From contig NZ_JACJRQ010000011.1 in assembly GCF_014697355.1 (NCBI RefSeq), forward strand, positions 150,263-214,262: 64,000 nt of DNA. Reading direction: 5' to 3'. The notes below the pieces were generated by a model. That model did no database searches. It saw only the letters and a list, made by a program, of their open reading frames with translations, and had not been told where the DNA came from. This DNA is from Nostoc calcicola FACHB-3891 (lineage in GTDB: Bacteria; Cyanobacteriota; Cyanobacteriia; Cyanobacteriales; Nostocaceae). Both the position numbers and the translations under genes were made by a program. Shown in pieces: positions 20,250 to 30,488 of this stretch; position 1 is the stretch's first letter; every line of letters begins with the position of its first letter.

Positions 20250-20540
20250 TCAGCTACAAACTGGAGAATCAGTTACTTGAGATACTTGAGTGTCTGGAAA
20301 GCGTCTCGGTCTGCCTGGTTTGCGTTTATGTCGCTGATTAATTGACTTTTCACTTGCCGCTGCCAACTCTTCAGGTGTACATTTGAACAGACGCAAAGCA
20401 TCTAAATATTTTTTTGGCGTCATTGTCGGTTCAGTACGCCCAGCTTCCCAGTTACGAACACTGGTTTCACTAATTGCAAGCCTGAAGGCAACCTCCGCAC
20501 GGCTAAGACCAGCACGCTCTCTCAGGACTTGCATATCCAT
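20250..20540 (-). CDS. XRE-family DNA-binding protein with AT-hook-like tail
   Basis: A 96-aa protein. Residues 3-58 form a Cro/C1-type helix-turn-helix (VLRERAGLSRAEVAFRLAISETSVRNWEAGR). Residues 69-81 are a basic tail QRHKRKPGRPRRF that contains the GRP core of an AT-hook, which binds the minor groove of A/T-rich DNA. The last 15 residues are Ser/Thr/Val-rich. It stands alone between two gene-free stretches, so its targets are not suggested by context. The regulator call is firm; the AT-hook is read from the motif only. Confidence 0.8.
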   Translation of the reverse strand: MDMQVLRERAGLSRAEVAFRLAISETSVRNWEAGRTEPTMTPKKYLDALRLFKCTPEELAAASEKSINQRHKRKPGRPRRFPDTQVSQVTDSPVCS

Positions 20541-20779
20541 ATCCCATGCTCCCCTCGAAAATATTGAAATCTTTTATTAAATCAATTGACATTAAATGGC
20601 AATTGAGAAAAATTTATTAACTATTTCTTTTATAAGCGATCGCCCGTCCCTATTGCAAACGCGAGAATCCCATTTTTATGTATTATCACTGAGCAAATCT
20701 GCATAAAATATCTTAGATAACTTCATGCTTGTTTACGTAATACTGATTTACAGCAATTTTCAGGTAAATAGACCATGTT

Positions 20780-20807
20780 GTAGGGGCGCACAGCTGTGCG
20801 CCCCTAC
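20780..20807. repeat. GTAGGGGCGCAC palindrome (dispersed family)
   Basis: A perfect 28-bp palindrome with arms GTAGGGGCGCACAG. Related copies occur at 30277, 41831 and, degenerate, at about 42636. It lies in the 20541-21016 spacer, which otherwise holds no gene. Confidence 0.8.
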
Positions 20808-21016
20808 CGAGGATTGTGGTTCAAATAGATGAAAAACGCTGTAAGATTCTCTCATATTAGTTTTTAGTGTTGCGATCGCTTGGCTATTTGGACGCTCCTA
20901 GAGTAATAATTCTTAAGCGTAGCCCAAGCCAAAACACAAAAATCTCACGCCTAGACACCAAAACACAACTCTGCGCCTTTGCGTGAGATTTCTAAACTCT
21001 TACTCAATCGCCCACT

Positions 21017-21997
21017 CTACTTTAACCATCGCGCTGCATCTTTAGCATGGTAAGTCAAAATCAAGTCCGCCCCAGCGCGTTTAAACCCAGTTAAAGTTTC
21101 CAAAACCACCCGTTCCTCATCAACCCAACCATTGAGAGCCGCAGCTTTAATCATCGAATACTCACCGGAAACATTGTAAGCCGCAACGGGTAAGTTACTC
21201 GCTTCCTTCACACGCCAGATAATATCCATGTATGCCAAGGCTGGCTTAACCATGAGCATATCAGCACCTTCAGCAATATCCAATTCAATCTCTTTAATTG
21301 CTTCGCGGCTATTACCTGGGTCCATTTGGTAAGTTCTTCTGTCTCCAAATTGCGGCGTCGAGTCTGCTGCATCCCGAAATGGCCCATAATAAGCCGAAGC
21401 ATACTTAGCAGCATAAGACAAAATCGGCGTGTCTTGGAATCCAGCTTCATCCAAACCCTGACGAATTGCTTGCACAAAACCATCCATCATTCCCGAAGGC
21501 GCAATGATATCAGCACCAGCGTTTGCTTGAGAAACTGCTGTTTTTTTCAACAATTCCAAGGTTGGGTCATTTAAAACCCGTCCTGTCAAATCACCAACTT
21601 GCAGATAACCACAATGGCCGTGACTGGTATACTCACACAAACAAGTATCAGCAACTACAATCAGATCTGGTACTGCTGCTTTTACCGCAGTTGCAGCTTT
21701 TTGGACAATACCGCAATCATGCCAAGCGCCAGTAGCATCCACATCTTTATCAGCCGGAATACCAAATAGAATGATGGCAGGAATTCCTAAGTCAAAAACT
21801 TCTTTTGCCTCTTCGACGATTTTATCTACTGAAAGTTGGTAGACTCCAGGCATCGATTTTACTTCGTTAGCGATTCCTTCACCCGGTACGGCAAATAGTG
21901 GGTAAATGAAATCGCTTGTTGTCAAAACAGTTTCACGAACCATCCGGCGCAGTTGGGGATGGGTACGCAGACGGCGGGGGCGATGTAGAGGAAACAT
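21017..21997 (-). CDS. hemB: Delta-aminolevulinic acid dehydratase (porphobilinogen synthase)
   Basis: Condenses two 5-aminolevulinate molecules to porphobilinogen, the common route to heme, chlorophyll and bilins. I chose the ATG at 21997 ([20 protein letters not shown], 326 aa), the family's normal start. The zinc-type cysteine motif [15 protein letters not shown] is present, as are the two active-site lysines in [17 protein letters not shown] and LMVKPALAY. Monocistronic. Other tetrapyrrole genes here are hemN, a heme oxygenase and chlI. Confidence 0.95.
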   Translation of the reverse strand: MFPLHRPRRLRTHPQLRRMVRETVLTTSDFIYPLFAVPGEGIANEVKSMPGVYQLSVDKIVEEAKEVFDLGIPAIILFGIPADKDVDATGAWHDCGIVQKAATAVKAAVPDLIVVADTCLCEYTSHGHCGYLQVGDLTGRVLNDPTLELLKKTAVSQANAGADIIAPSGMMDGFVQAIRQGLDEAGFQDTPILSYAAKYASAYYGPFRDAADSTPQFGDRRTYQMDPGNSREAIKEIELDIAEGADMLMVKPALAYMDIIWRVKEASNLPVAAYNVSGEYSMIKAAALNGWVDEERVVLETLTGFKRAGADLILTYHAKDAARWLK

Positions 21998-22387
21998 AAA
22001 ATTTTCTGAAGAAAAACAACGCAAATGGACACAAAACAAAGCGTCACAAAAGCAGGCTAAAACTTTCCTGCTGTCAGACAGACTACAAACAGTGCTTAAC
22101 TGACCTTTGCCCTACTCTTAATCAAGCTGTGGGGCAATTTTGTATTTTACAGCTTCGTTGTCATCTATCTAACGAACTCAAAAAACAATATAAAAAATGG
22201 GCATTGGGCATTGGGCATTGTATCCATAAACAATAAACAATTCAAAATTCACAATTGAAAATTGTCAGACCCTCTGTTGGCAAAATCCTGGTTATTAGTT
22301 GTGTATAAACTAAAGGCACAACAGCAAAATAAAATAACCTACAATTATCAATCCCCGATGCCCGATGCCCAATGCCCATCATTTATG

Positions 22388-22747
22388 CTAAAACACTCTT
22401 AAAATAAAGGGATAGCGGAAGGGTGTATCAGGATTGCTAAAAACGTGGGTGAGTGCCCAAATTGTTAGTCCCCAGTGCAACAAATACCCAATACCTGCTA
22501 GTGGACCGAGTAACAATAGTGGTAAGACCAACCAACCGAATAGGAAAAACAGCGCTCCTAGAATCACTCCATAGAACCAGACATTAAAGTGGAAATTAAT
22601 CGATTCTTTGGCGTTTTCTTTAACAACAGGATCGTCAGATACTAATAGTATGGCAATAGGTATACCTACAGATACAACAGCCGTGCTGAAAAAAATGGCT
22701 GCATGAGACAAGGCGGATAAAAGCTTTCGCTTGTCTGTGTCGTACAT
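22388..22747 (-). CDS. DUF4870 family membrane protein
   Basis: A 119-aa protein matching the DUF4870 pattern: KRKLLSALSHAAIFF at the N-terminus, KENAKESINFHFNVWFYGVI in the middle, then two more hydrophobic helices and a short C-terminus. Three to four membrane spans in total. The biochemical role of this family is unknown. Divergent from prfC with 125 bp between the starts. Confidence 0.8.
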   Translation of the reverse strand: MYDTDKRKLLSALSHAAIFFSTAVVSVGIPIAILLVSDDPVVKENAKESINFHFNVWFYGVILGALFFLFGWLVLPLLLLGPLAGIGYLLHWGLTIWALTHVFSNPDTPFRYPFILRVF

Positions 22748-22872
22748 TCCTTTCTCCTAATTTAGTCAAATTGTTGGTTATATTACGACCCTATCACGAG
22801 CATCGTTGTCTTAAGATTAAAAGACTTCCCAAAGTCGAAAAAAATTAAGTTAAGTTACAAACAAATACAGTT

Positions 22873-24501
22873 ATGTCAATTGAACTTGAGTCGGAACTCG
22901 ATCGCGCAGTTGAACTTCGCCGCAACTTTGCAATTATATCTCACCCCGATGCCGGTAAAACTACACTGACAGAAAAGCTACTGCTATACGGAGGTGCAAT
23001 TCACGAAGCTGGGGCGGTGAAGGCGCGACGGGCACAGCGCAAGGCCACATCAGACTGGATGGCGATGGAACAACAACGTGGTATTTCCATTACTTCCACG
23101 GTGTTGCAGTTTGCATACCGGGACTGTCAAATAAATTTATTAGACACACCGGGACACCAAGATTTCAGTGAAGATACTTATCGCACCCTTGCCGCTGCCG
23201 ATAATGCAGTGATGCTGATTGATGCCGCAAAAGGTTTGGAACCGCAAACCCGTAAATTGTTTGAAGTGTGTAAGCTGCGGGGTATCCCGATTTTTACATT
23301 TGTCAACAAGCTCGATCGCCCAGGAAGGGAACCTCTCGAACTTTTGGATGAAATTGAGCAAGAATTGAAGTTGCAAACCTATGCGGTAAATTGGCCGATT
23401 GGCATGGGCGATCGCTTTAAAGGTGTCTTTGACCGACACAAGCAACAAATTCACTTGTTCGAGCGCAGCGCCCACGGTAGCCGAGAAGCCCGTGATACGA
23501 TAGTAGAATTAGGCGATCCGAGAATAGAAGAGCTGCTAGAACAAGACCTCTACTATCAACTGAAAAACGATCTAGAACTGTTAGAAGGAGTTGGACCAGA
23601 GCTAGATTTGCAGTTGGTACATGATGGCAAAATGACGCCAGTGTTCTTTGGTAGCGCCATGACAAACTTTGGGGTAGAGTTATTCCTCAAATACTTCCTA
23701 GACTATGCCCTCAAACCCGGTTCTCATGTCAGCAGTGTTGGCGAAGTTCCACCTACATACCCAGACTTTTCTGGGTTTGTGTTCAAACTCCAAGCAAACA
23801 TGGACCCGAAACACCGCGATCGCGTCGCATTTGTCCGGGTCTGCACTGGTAAGTTTGAAAAAGATATGATGGTGAATCACGCTCGCACTGGTAAACTTGT
23901 CCGTCTATCCCGTCCGCAAAAACTCTTTGCTCAGGAGAGGGAATCGATTGATGAAGCTTATCCCGGCGATGTGATCGGTTTGAACAATCCCGGTGTTTTT
24001 GCGATCGGGGATACAATTTACACGGGGCAAAAGCTGGAATATGAAGGGATTCCGTATTTTTCGCCGGAACTGTTTGCAACTCTCAGGAATCCCAACCCCT
24101 CGAAGTTTAAGCAATTCCAAAAAGGCGTTGCGGAATTGCGCGAAGAAGGTGCTGTGCAAATTATGTATTCAATTGATGAAGCCAAGCGCGATCCAATTTT
24201 AGCGGCGGTGGGTCAGTTGCAATTTGAGGTGGTACAGTTTCGCTTACAAAATGAGTATGGTGTAGAAACCATACTAGATGTATTACCCTACAGTGTCGCC
24301 CGTTGGGTTGAAGGTGGTTGGGAAGCATTAAATAAGGTGGGACGTTTATTCAATACCACTACAGTTAAGGACAGTATGGGACGCCCAGTGTTGCTCTTTC
24401 GGAATGAATGGAATTGCCAACAATTAGAGGGTGACCATCCAGAGTTGAAATTAAGCGCCATCGCCCCAGTATTTTCTAGTCAACAACCAGTGGAGGAATG
24501 A
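22873..24501 (+). CDS. prfC: Peptide chain release factor 3
   Basis: GTPase that recycles RF1 and RF2 from the ribosome after peptide release. The full-length 542-aa protein has G1 HPDAGKT (residues 24-30), switch regions with [15 protein letters not shown]3 [15 protein letters not shown]4 NKLDR, the domain-II beta barrel, and the C-terminal RF3-specific domain ([14 protein letters not shown]). ATG start. It is followed by GAATTCAGAATTC repeats. Confidence 0.96.
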   Translation: MSIELESELDRAVELRRNFAIISHPDAGKTTLTEKLLLYGGAIHEAGAVKARRAQRKATSDWMAMEQQRGISITSTVLQFAYRDCQINLLDTPGHQDFSEDTYRTLAAADNAVMLIDAAKGLEPQTRKLFEVCKLRGIPIFTFVNKLDRPGREPLELLDEIEQELKLQTYAVNWPIGMGDRFKGVFDRHKQQIHLFERSAHGSREARDTIVELGDPRIEELLEQDLYYQLKNDLELLEGVGPELDLQLVHDGKMTPVFFGSAMTNFGVELFLKYFLDYALKPGSHVSSVGEVPPTYPDFSGFVFKLQANMDPKHRDRVAFVRVCTGKFEKDMMVNHARTGKLVRLSRPQKLFAQERESIDEAYPGDVIGLNNPGVFAIGDTIYTGQKLEYEGIPYFSPELFATLRNPNPSKFKQFQKGVAELREEGAVQIMYSIDEAKRDPILAAVGQLQFEVVQFRLQNEYGVETILDVLPYSVARWVEGGWEALNKVGRLFNTTTVKDSMGRPVLLFRNEWNCQQLEGDHPELKLSAIAPVFSSQQPVEE

Positions 24502-24740
24502 AGAATAGAGAATTCAGAATTCAGGAGTCAGAATCCAGAATTCAGAATTCTGAATTCAGCAATATTTCAGTAGGAATTCCAGTCCTGGGCTGATTGAAGA
24601 CGACCAAGTAGAAAATTTAATGGGGTCTTAAACTCACTTAATGCATCCGCCAATAGTACAAAATTAAATTCTGAGTTCTGAATTCTGAATTCTGAATTCT
24701 GAATCAATCCAAAATCCAAAATCCAAAATTGTTGAATTTG
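24502..24740. repeat. GAATTCA/GAATTCT tandem and inverted repeats
   Basis: AGAATTCAGAATTC units after prfC are answered by TTCTGAATTCTGAATTC units before the next gene, around a short unique centre. This is another heptamer-repeat family filling the spacer. Confidence 0.75.
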
Positions 24741-24741
24741 T

Positions 24742-26982
24742 ATGCCTTCACATGCCAAATCGTCTTTGGAGGCTGGTTTAGTTGCCCTCAAGCAGGGAAA
24801 TTACCAAACAGCGATCGCTCACTTAGAACCTCTTGCTAGCAGCCAAAGTAATGCCACTGCTAACTTACAAGCAAGGGTTGGTTTAGTGATGGCTTATGCC
24901 CGTACTGGCGAAGTCTCTAAAGCGATCGCCTTTTGCCAAAATCTCATTGAGAGTAACAATCCCCAAGTTCAAGAGTGGGCAACACGCGCTCTCGAACACT
25001 TGACAAAACGTCAAAAACCTGAACCAGAATCAAAAAATGCCGAAACTGGATTTGTTGCCTTTGATAATTCACCCCCAAATACTCCTACATCAGAGGAGAA
25101 GCCAAAAGATGAAGTAACAGAAACCAAGAGCCAGAATATCCCAACGATGGTGCCACTAGCTAAACTCAAAGCTACTGTCACACCACCACCACCACCGCCC
25201 CCCCTCAATGGCTTCATGGGTTCTGTCACCCGCACCCAAGCCAAACTCTTCGGTGTTATTTATTGGCGACAAGCACAACGCGCCAGGGCATGGCAACCCC
25301 TACGTAAGCCAAAATTAATTCCGTTACGGCTCCTGGGGGCAGGAACATTCATCGCCCTGTTTTGGGTGATGCGAGAAATCCTCAAGTTAATATTAGGATT
25401 CATCAACCAAGCTTTAGTTAAACTGCCTTATGTGGAACCATTGCAGTTTTTATACAACGATCCTACCAGATTGTTGCTAATAGCGTTGGTGATTTTAATG
25501 GGGATATCACCTTGGTTGCTCGATTTGCTACTGGCAAATTTGTATGGTCAACGAGAACTAACTAAAGATGTATTGAATGGCCGTAGTCGGGAAGCCGTTC
25601 GGATTTTACAACGTTGTTGCCAACAACGCCACTGGCCGTTACCCAAACTGCGAATTTTGCCAATGGCTGCACCAATTATTCTCACCTACGGTAGTTTACC
25701 ACGGAATGCGAGGATTGTGGTTAGTCAAGGGCTGTTAGAACAACTAGCAGATGATGAAATTGCCATCATTTACGCCACCCAACTAGGGCATATTGCTCAT
25801 TGGGATTTTGTTGTCATGTCTTTGGTGTTGCTGGTGACACTACCAATTTATAAGGTATATCAGCAAGTATCAAACTTGGGTGACAGCATATCAAGAAAAG
25901 TTTGGCGCTTGCCAGTGACAATTGTGGCTAGTCTGATTTATGGAGTTTGGTGTTTGCTAACTGGGACTGCATTGTGGTTGTCGCGGTTGCGGCTTTATTA
26001 TAGCGATCGCACCGCAGCTGAAATTACAGGTAATCCCAATGCTCTAATTCGTGCCTTGCTCAAAATTGCCATTGGAATTGCAACTGATATCGAAAAACAA
26101 GAACACACGAGTTGGCAGTTGGAAAGCTTAAATCTCGTCGCACCAATCAGCCATCAACAAAGCCTTTCTTTAGGGACTATTGCCAGTCATCTTTCTTTTG
26201 AATCTTTTTTGAAATGGGATATTGTCAATCCCTATGGCGGATGGTTTACGATTAATAATAGCCATCCTCTGGTGGGCGATCGCATCGAACGCCTCTGCCA
26301 AATAGCCCGTCACTGGCATCTAGACACCGAATTACATTTCCCTAGAGAACAACCATTAGAAGCTAGGCGTCAGTCTTTTCTATTACAAATCGCTCCCTGG
26401 TTGGGAATTCCTCTAGGAGTTTTGTTTGCAGGTTTTGTGTGGGTAGCGTGGCAATTAGCATTCGCACTCAAGTTTTTAAATCTCAAATGGATCTATGAGG
26501 ATTGGTCTTTCATTACAGGCTGCCTTTTGATTGGCTTTAGCATCGGTACAGTGATCCGGATTAATTCTTTCTTTCCCGATATTAAACCTGGCACTGTGGA
26601 AACTGATGACGGTTTGCCCAACTTGTTAGCAGACCCTTCTGCCTTACCCATTGACAGCATCAGCGTCCGTCTTGTGGGCAAATTATTAGGTCGTCAAGGA
26701 ACTAGCAACTCCCTAGCCCAAGATTTAATCTTACAATCAAGCGCAGGCTTAGTGAAATTACACCACGTTTCTTGGCTGGGACAATCAGTCAATCATCAGG
26801 ATTTGATTGGTCGGCAAATCATCGTCACAGGTTGGTTCCGGCGAGGAGCAACACCTTGGATAGACATCCAAACCCTGGAAACTCAAAGTGGTAAAGCCGT
26901 TCATAGCCCTCATCCCATTTGGTCTACTGCTTTAGCAGTTGCAGCCCAGGCTTGGGGTGCATACGTTTTTCTCTCTGGTTAA
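24742..26982 (+). CDS. TPR protein with an inactive M48-like metallopeptidase domain
   Basis: A 746-aa protein. Residues 4-90 are two or three TPR-like helices (LEAGLVALKQGNYQTAIAHLEPL), then an acidic/proline linker with a proline run near residue 150. Next come membrane helices (about 195-225 and 240-265) and a domain laid out like HtpX/M48 (VSQGLLEQLADDEIAIIYATQLGHIAHWDF). The zinc-binding HExxH is T346-Q347-L-G-H350, and the downstream glutamate motif reads YYSDRTAAEITGNP, so two of the three usual zinc ligands and the catalytic glutamate are gone. Two more helices and a C-terminal OB-like segment (IGRQIIVTGWF) complete it. Probably a membrane pseudoprotease with a binding role. Confidence 0.75.
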   Translation: MPSHAKSSLEAGLVALKQGNYQTAIAHLEPLASSQSNATANLQARVGLVMAYARTGEVSKAIAFCQNLIESNNPQVQEWATRALEHLTKRQKPEPESKNAETGFVAFDNSPPNTPTSEEKPKDEVTETKSQNIPTMVPLAKLKATVTPPPPPPPLNGFMGSVTRTQAKLFGVIYWRQAQRARAWQPLRKPKLIPLRLLGAGTFIALFWVMREILKLILGFINQALVKLPYVEPLQFLYNDPTRLLLIALVILMGISPWLLDLLLANLYGQRELTKDVLNGRSREAVRILQRCCQQRHWPLPKLRILPMAAPIILTYGSLPRNARIVVSQGLLEQLADDEIAIIYATQLGHIAHWDFVVMSLVLLVTLPIYKVYQQVSNLGDSISRKVWRLPVTIVASLIYGVWCLLTGTALWLSRLRLYYSDRTAAEITGNPNALIRALLKIAIGIATDIEKQEHTSWQLESLNLVAPISHQQSLSLGTIASHLSFESFLKWDIVNPYGGWFTINNSHPLVGDRIERLCQIARHWHLDTELHFPREQPLEARRQSFLLQIAPWLGIPLGVLFAGFVWVAWQLAFALKFLNLKWIYEDWSFITGCLLIGFSIGTVIRINSFFPDIKPGTVETDDGLPNLLADPSALPIDSISVRLVGKLLGRQGTSNSLAQDLILQSSAGLVKLHHVSWLGQSVNHQDLIGRQIIVTGWFRRGATPWIDIQTLETQSGKAVHSPHPIWSTALAVAAQAWGAYVFLSG

Positions 26983-26984
26983 TC

Positions 26985-27125
26985 ATTGGTCATTGGTCAT
27001 TAGTCATTTGCTTTGGACAACTCACAAAGCACAAAGGACAACTTACATTAGTCATTGGTCATTGGTCATTGGTCATTGGTCATTTGCTTTGGACAACTCA
27101 CAAAGCACAAAGGACAACTGACAAA
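26985..27125. repeat. Duplicated TCATTGGTCATT repeat block
   Basis: A run of TCATTGGTCATTGGTCAT units followed by TTTGCTTTGGACAACTCACAAAGCACAAAGGACAAC (part quoted only as units) occurs twice in succession. It is a dispersed Nostoc-type heptamer repeat after the TPR protein gene. Confidence 0.75.
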
Positions 27126-27291
27126 GGACAGACCAAAATGTAAACAATTATTGCAGGTTTTCTCAAACAGTGTTACATTTATTTACACAAACAATAGCAA
27201 CCGACATAACTCAGCCTCATCGCTTTGTGATGAATTCGGATGCTTTCCCCCCCCACCATACCTTTTCATCCTCCCAACACAGCAGCAAATC

Positions 27292-27316
27292 AACCAGCCA
27301 CTGGCTGGTTTTTGTT
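27292..27316 (+). terminator. Rho-independent terminator
   Basis: A 9-bp stem AACCAGCCA / TGGCTGGTT with a one-base centre runs straight into TTTTTG. It is the best candidate end for the transcript of the upstream TPR protein gene. The 27317-27722 stretch that follows has no gene and probably carries the promoter and a long leader of the RNA-binding protein gene. Confidence 0.7.
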
Positions 27317-27722
27317 TCCAAAAATCCCGCCTTGAATAAAAAATGTGTTTTATGCTACGATGCAGTAATACTAAAGTCGAAAAGATGTGCGCTAAACTAG
27401 CTAGGTAGAAAATACCGTGGTAATGTAAAGAATGGTATTTTATTCTGCTAAAAAGAGCATTGAAGAAAGCGTGTACTTTGGCAGACAGTAGGCTATTAAA
27501 TTTACAATTCTTAGAATTAAGGTGTTATTAGCTCATCTTAGTGTGAGCCTTTGGATTAAATAAGCTTGATCCCAACGAAAAACTGTATTGTATAGGTTGA
27601 TAGTTTGGAACAAAAAAATTGGTTGGTGGCAGTCTTTCTTAATAGCATCTATTTTAAAAGCCAAAGCCAAGTAATGGTTTTCTCACCTTGCCATGTTCAT
27701 TCATCTATTGGAGGTATAGTTC

Positions 27723-28223
27723 ATGTCCGTTCGCCTATATATAGGTAATTTGCCCAAGGAAGAAATCGATCGTCAAGATCTACAAGCCGTTTTTGCAGCT
27801 GAAGGTGATGCTGTAACTACTAAATTAATTAAAGACCGGAAAACTGGCAAATGCCGTGGTTTTGGTTTTCTGACGGTCAACAATGACGAACAAGCTGACC
27901 AAATTATTGAAAAGTATAATGGTCAGATGTTTAAAGACACTCCCATCAAGCTAGAAAAGGCACTACCTCGTACAAAGGGTGAGGAGGGCGACGAGCAAGC
28001 TCCTAAAGCAGTTAGTGTTGCTAGTAGTAACCCTACTCCTAGCGCCAACAAAGAAGGTAGCCGTCGTGAGAAAGGCTCTAAGAAGCCTCGTCGTGGCGGC
28101 GGTGGCGGTGGTTCTCGTGAAAGTACCACTACCACAGATTCAGACGCTATTCGTCCAGATCCCCGCTGGGCTTCGGAATTAGAAAAGCTCAAGCAGATGT
28201 TAGCTGCACAAACCACGAATTAA
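27723..28223 (+). CDS. RRM-type RNA-binding protein
   Basis: Of its 166 aa, residues 2-83 form one RNA-recognition motif with RNP2 LYIGNL (5-10) and RNP1 KCRGFGFLTV (about 42-51). It then has a long low-complexity tail: acidic, Ser/Thr-rich, KKPRRGGGGGGSRES, ending in a short helix (WASELEKLKQMLAAQTTN). Cyanobacterial Rbp proteins bind RNA and many are cold-induced; the tail here is longer than in the simplest Rbp proteins. GGAGG lies a few bases before the ATG. The long gene-free leader upstream fits post-transcriptional control, which is inference. Confidence 0.88.
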   Translation: MSVRLYIGNLPKEEIDRQDLQAVFAAEGDAVTTKLIKDRKTGKCRGFGFLTVNNDEQADQIIEKYNGQMFKDTPIKLEKALPRTKGEEGDEQAPKAVSVASSNPTPSANKEGSRREKGSKKPRRGGGGGGSRESTTTTDSDAIRPDPRWASELEKLKQMLAAQTTN

Positions 28224-28481
28224 TCCTCAAGGGAGGAAATTAAAAATTAAAAATCAGAATTACTTTTTTGATTTTTAATTTTTAATTATCAATTATTATC
28301 TAGCTGCTTACTTGAAAGCTACTTGCAAGCAATTCTGTAACTGCTTGTTGCAAATATATGCTAACTTCACAGGTATTTTTAATTTTTAACTAGTATAGTC
28401 TTAGATGTAAAAACTAGAGGCTGCGTAGGGTACTTAGATATTCTATTTGTTATCTTTGACACAGTAAAAAGTATACGCGAA

Positions 28482-28522
28482 AACTCCTTTGGTGAATAGT
28501 ACCAGAGGAGTTAACTTTTTTA
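28482..28522 (+). terminator. Rho-independent terminator downstream of the RRM gene
   Basis: Stem AACTCCTTTGGT / ACCAGAGGAGTT (one mismatch) with a 7-nt loop, followed by AACTTTTTT. It lies about 260 nt past the RRM gene stop, so it may end that transcript or a short separate one. Confidence 0.65.
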
Positions 28523-28530
28523 TCACTGTT

Positions 28531-28644
28531 CGGTTAAGGTACTAGACGCGATAAATCGCCGTCTCTACAAAGGAATGATTATTGTAGAGACGGCGATTTA
28601 TCGCGTCTTTGGAATTTAGAATTTTAATTAAAAAACCTTAACGG
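28531..28644. mobile_element. MITE-like element containing a 26-bp inverted repeat
   Basis: The outer ends CGGTTAAGGT and ACCTTAACGG are near-perfect inverted repeats. Inside, 28545-28570 and 28582-28607 are perfect 26-bp inverted arms (GACGCGATAAATCG...) with an 11-bp loop. It is non-coding. A weak 62-codon frame begins next to it (28652-28840) but is not supported. Confidence 0.55.
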
Positions 28645-28958
28645 AACCGTATTGGAAGTTTATTGGTCTCTATTGGACTCAACGCAGAAGCACTATATTT
28701 TTGGTAGCAACAAAACCAATAACAGAATTTCATCTATCAGAAGTATTAAATATAAACATAACCATTTATATATAAAAGAATTAAATACATATACTGAATC
28801 TAAAAGTATATCTCTGGCAGAAGATGTAAAAAAATATTAGACATATTAAATTTAAATCAATATTAATCAAGGTTCCTAAATAATTCAGGTAAGCGTGCTA
28901 TGGGATACGCCAACTTGGAATCGGCTAAAACTTTGTTACAATCCGCAACACACAAACT

Positions 28959-30233
28959 ATGAACTCTACCACCGAAAAACGTATCGCCTTGATTTCCGTC
29001 CACGGAGACCCGGCGATTGAAATAGGGAAAGAAGAAGCTGGGGGACAAAATGTTTACGTGCGCCATGTGGGTGAAGCCCTAGCCAAGCTAGGATGGGAAG
29101 TTGATATGTTCACCCGCAAGGTCAGTCTGGAGCAAGACTCGATTGTTCAACATAGCGAGAATTGTCGAACTATTCGTTTAAAAGCAGGCCCCCTGGAGTT
29201 TGTGCCACGAGATGATATTTTTGGATATTTACCGGAATTTGTGGAGAATTTTCTCAAATTTCAAGTAAAAAATGGTATTACATACCAGTTAGTTCACACT
29301 AACTACTGGCTTTCTAGCTGGGTAGGGATGGAGTTGAAGGAGAAAATCCCAGGACTTAAACAGGTTCATACCTACCACTCTTTAGGAGCTGTAAAATATA
29401 ACACTATAGAGAATATTCCCCTGATTGCGACTCAGCGATTAGCTGTGGAAAAAGAAGTGCTGGAGACAGCAGAACGCATTGTAGCGACGAGTCCGCAGGA
29501 AAATCAACATATGCGATCGCTCGTCTCGACTAAAGGTAATATCGATATCATTCCCTGCGGTACAGATATTCAGCGATTTGGTTCCATTGGACGACAAGCA
29601 GCCAGATTGGAATTAGGAATCGATCAAAAAGCCAAAGTTGTATTGTATGTCGGTCGTTTTGACCCACGCAAAGGTATAGAAACCTTAGTGCGTGCAGTAA
29701 ATGAGTCTCAACTCCGGGAGTCCAACAACCTCAAGCTAATTATTGGTGGTGGTAGCACTCCAGGTAACAGCGATGGAATTGAGCGCGATCGCATTGAGCA
29801 AATTGTCAACGAGTTAGGGATGAATGAGTTGACTATCTTACCCGGTCGTTTGAGTCAAGATATTTTGCCAACTTATTACGCAGCAGCTGATGTTTGCGTT
29901 GTTCCCAGCCACTACGAACCCTTTGGACTCGTGGCGATCGAAGCGATGGCTAGTGGTACACCTGTGGTAGCGAGTGATGTGGGTGGACTTCAGTTTACTG
30001 TAGTCAACGAACAAACTGGTTTATTAGCACCAGCCCAAGATGTAGCCGCCTTTGCAAATGCGATCGATAGAATTCTGTTGAATCCAGAATGGCGAGATCA
30101 ATTGGGTAAAGCTGGTAGAAAGCGCGTCGAAACTAAGTTTAGTTGGGATGGCGTCGCCAATCAACTGGGCGAACTCTACAACGAGATTTTGCAAACAGAT
30201 AAAAAAGTAGAACCAGTGTTGGTTACCCAATAA
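28959..30233 (+). CDS. GT4 glycosyltransferase, sucrose-phosphate-synthase-like
   Basis: A 424-aa retaining glycosyltransferase with two Rossmann domains. The N-terminus ISVHGDPAIEIGKEEAGGQNVYVRHVGEAL has the GGQNVY loop found in sucrose-synthesis and related GT4 enzymes. The C-terminal domain has VLYVGRFDPRKGIETLVRAV and the EX7E motif in HYEPFGLVAIEAMASGTPVVAS. There is no separate phosphatase domain. Sucrose phosphate synthase is possible, but other GT4 activities cannot be excluded. ATG start; the next gene is 255 bp away. Confidence 0.8.
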   Translation: MNSTTEKRIALISVHGDPAIEIGKEEAGGQNVYVRHVGEALAKLGWEVDMFTRKVSLEQDSIVQHSENCRTIRLKAGPLEFVPRDDIFGYLPEFVENFLKFQVKNGITYQLVHTNYWLSSWVGMELKEKIPGLKQVHTYHSLGAVKYNTIENIPLIATQRLAVEKEVLETAERIVATSPQENQHMRSLVSTKGNIDIIPCGTDIQRFGSIGRQAARLELGIDQKAKVVLYVGRFDPRKGIETLVRAVNESQLRESNNLKLIIGGGSTPGNSDGIERDRIEQIVNELGMNELTILPGRLSQDILPTYYAAADVCVVPSHYEPFGLVAIEAMASGTPVVASDVGGLQFTVVNEQTGLLAPAQDVAAFANAIDRILLNPEWRDQLGKAGRKRVETKFSWDGVANQLGELYNEILQTDKKVEPVLVTQ

Positions 30234-30276
30234 CCTTCTGTGGTAATTCGCAATGAGTAACACATAGTTATCAACT

Positions 30277-30382
30277 GTAGGGGCGCACAGCTGTGCGCCC
30301 CTACATAATAATGCTGTGCGCCCCTACATAATAATGCTGTGCGCCCCTACATAATAATGCTGTGCGCCCCTACATAATAATA
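30277..30382. repeat. GTAGGGGCGCAC palindrome plus three tandem half-copies
   Basis: A complete 28-bp palindrome (30277-30304) is followed by three exact 23-bp repeats, each ATAATAATGCTGTGCGCCCCTAC in part, ending near 30373. The half-palindrome has been tandemly amplified. Confidence 0.85.
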
Positions 30383-30488
30383 TAGATGTAGCCTGTTAAC
30401 CTGACCGCTTTTTCAAATCATACCAGTCGGAGCTAGACACGATAGCATATACTGGGCATCTATGTTTGAAAGTTAATAATTCATTTTT

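Noticed and set aside
28652..28840. 62-codon frame with TTG start
   Set aside because: Very A/T-rich, starts beside a MITE-like element, no family signal.
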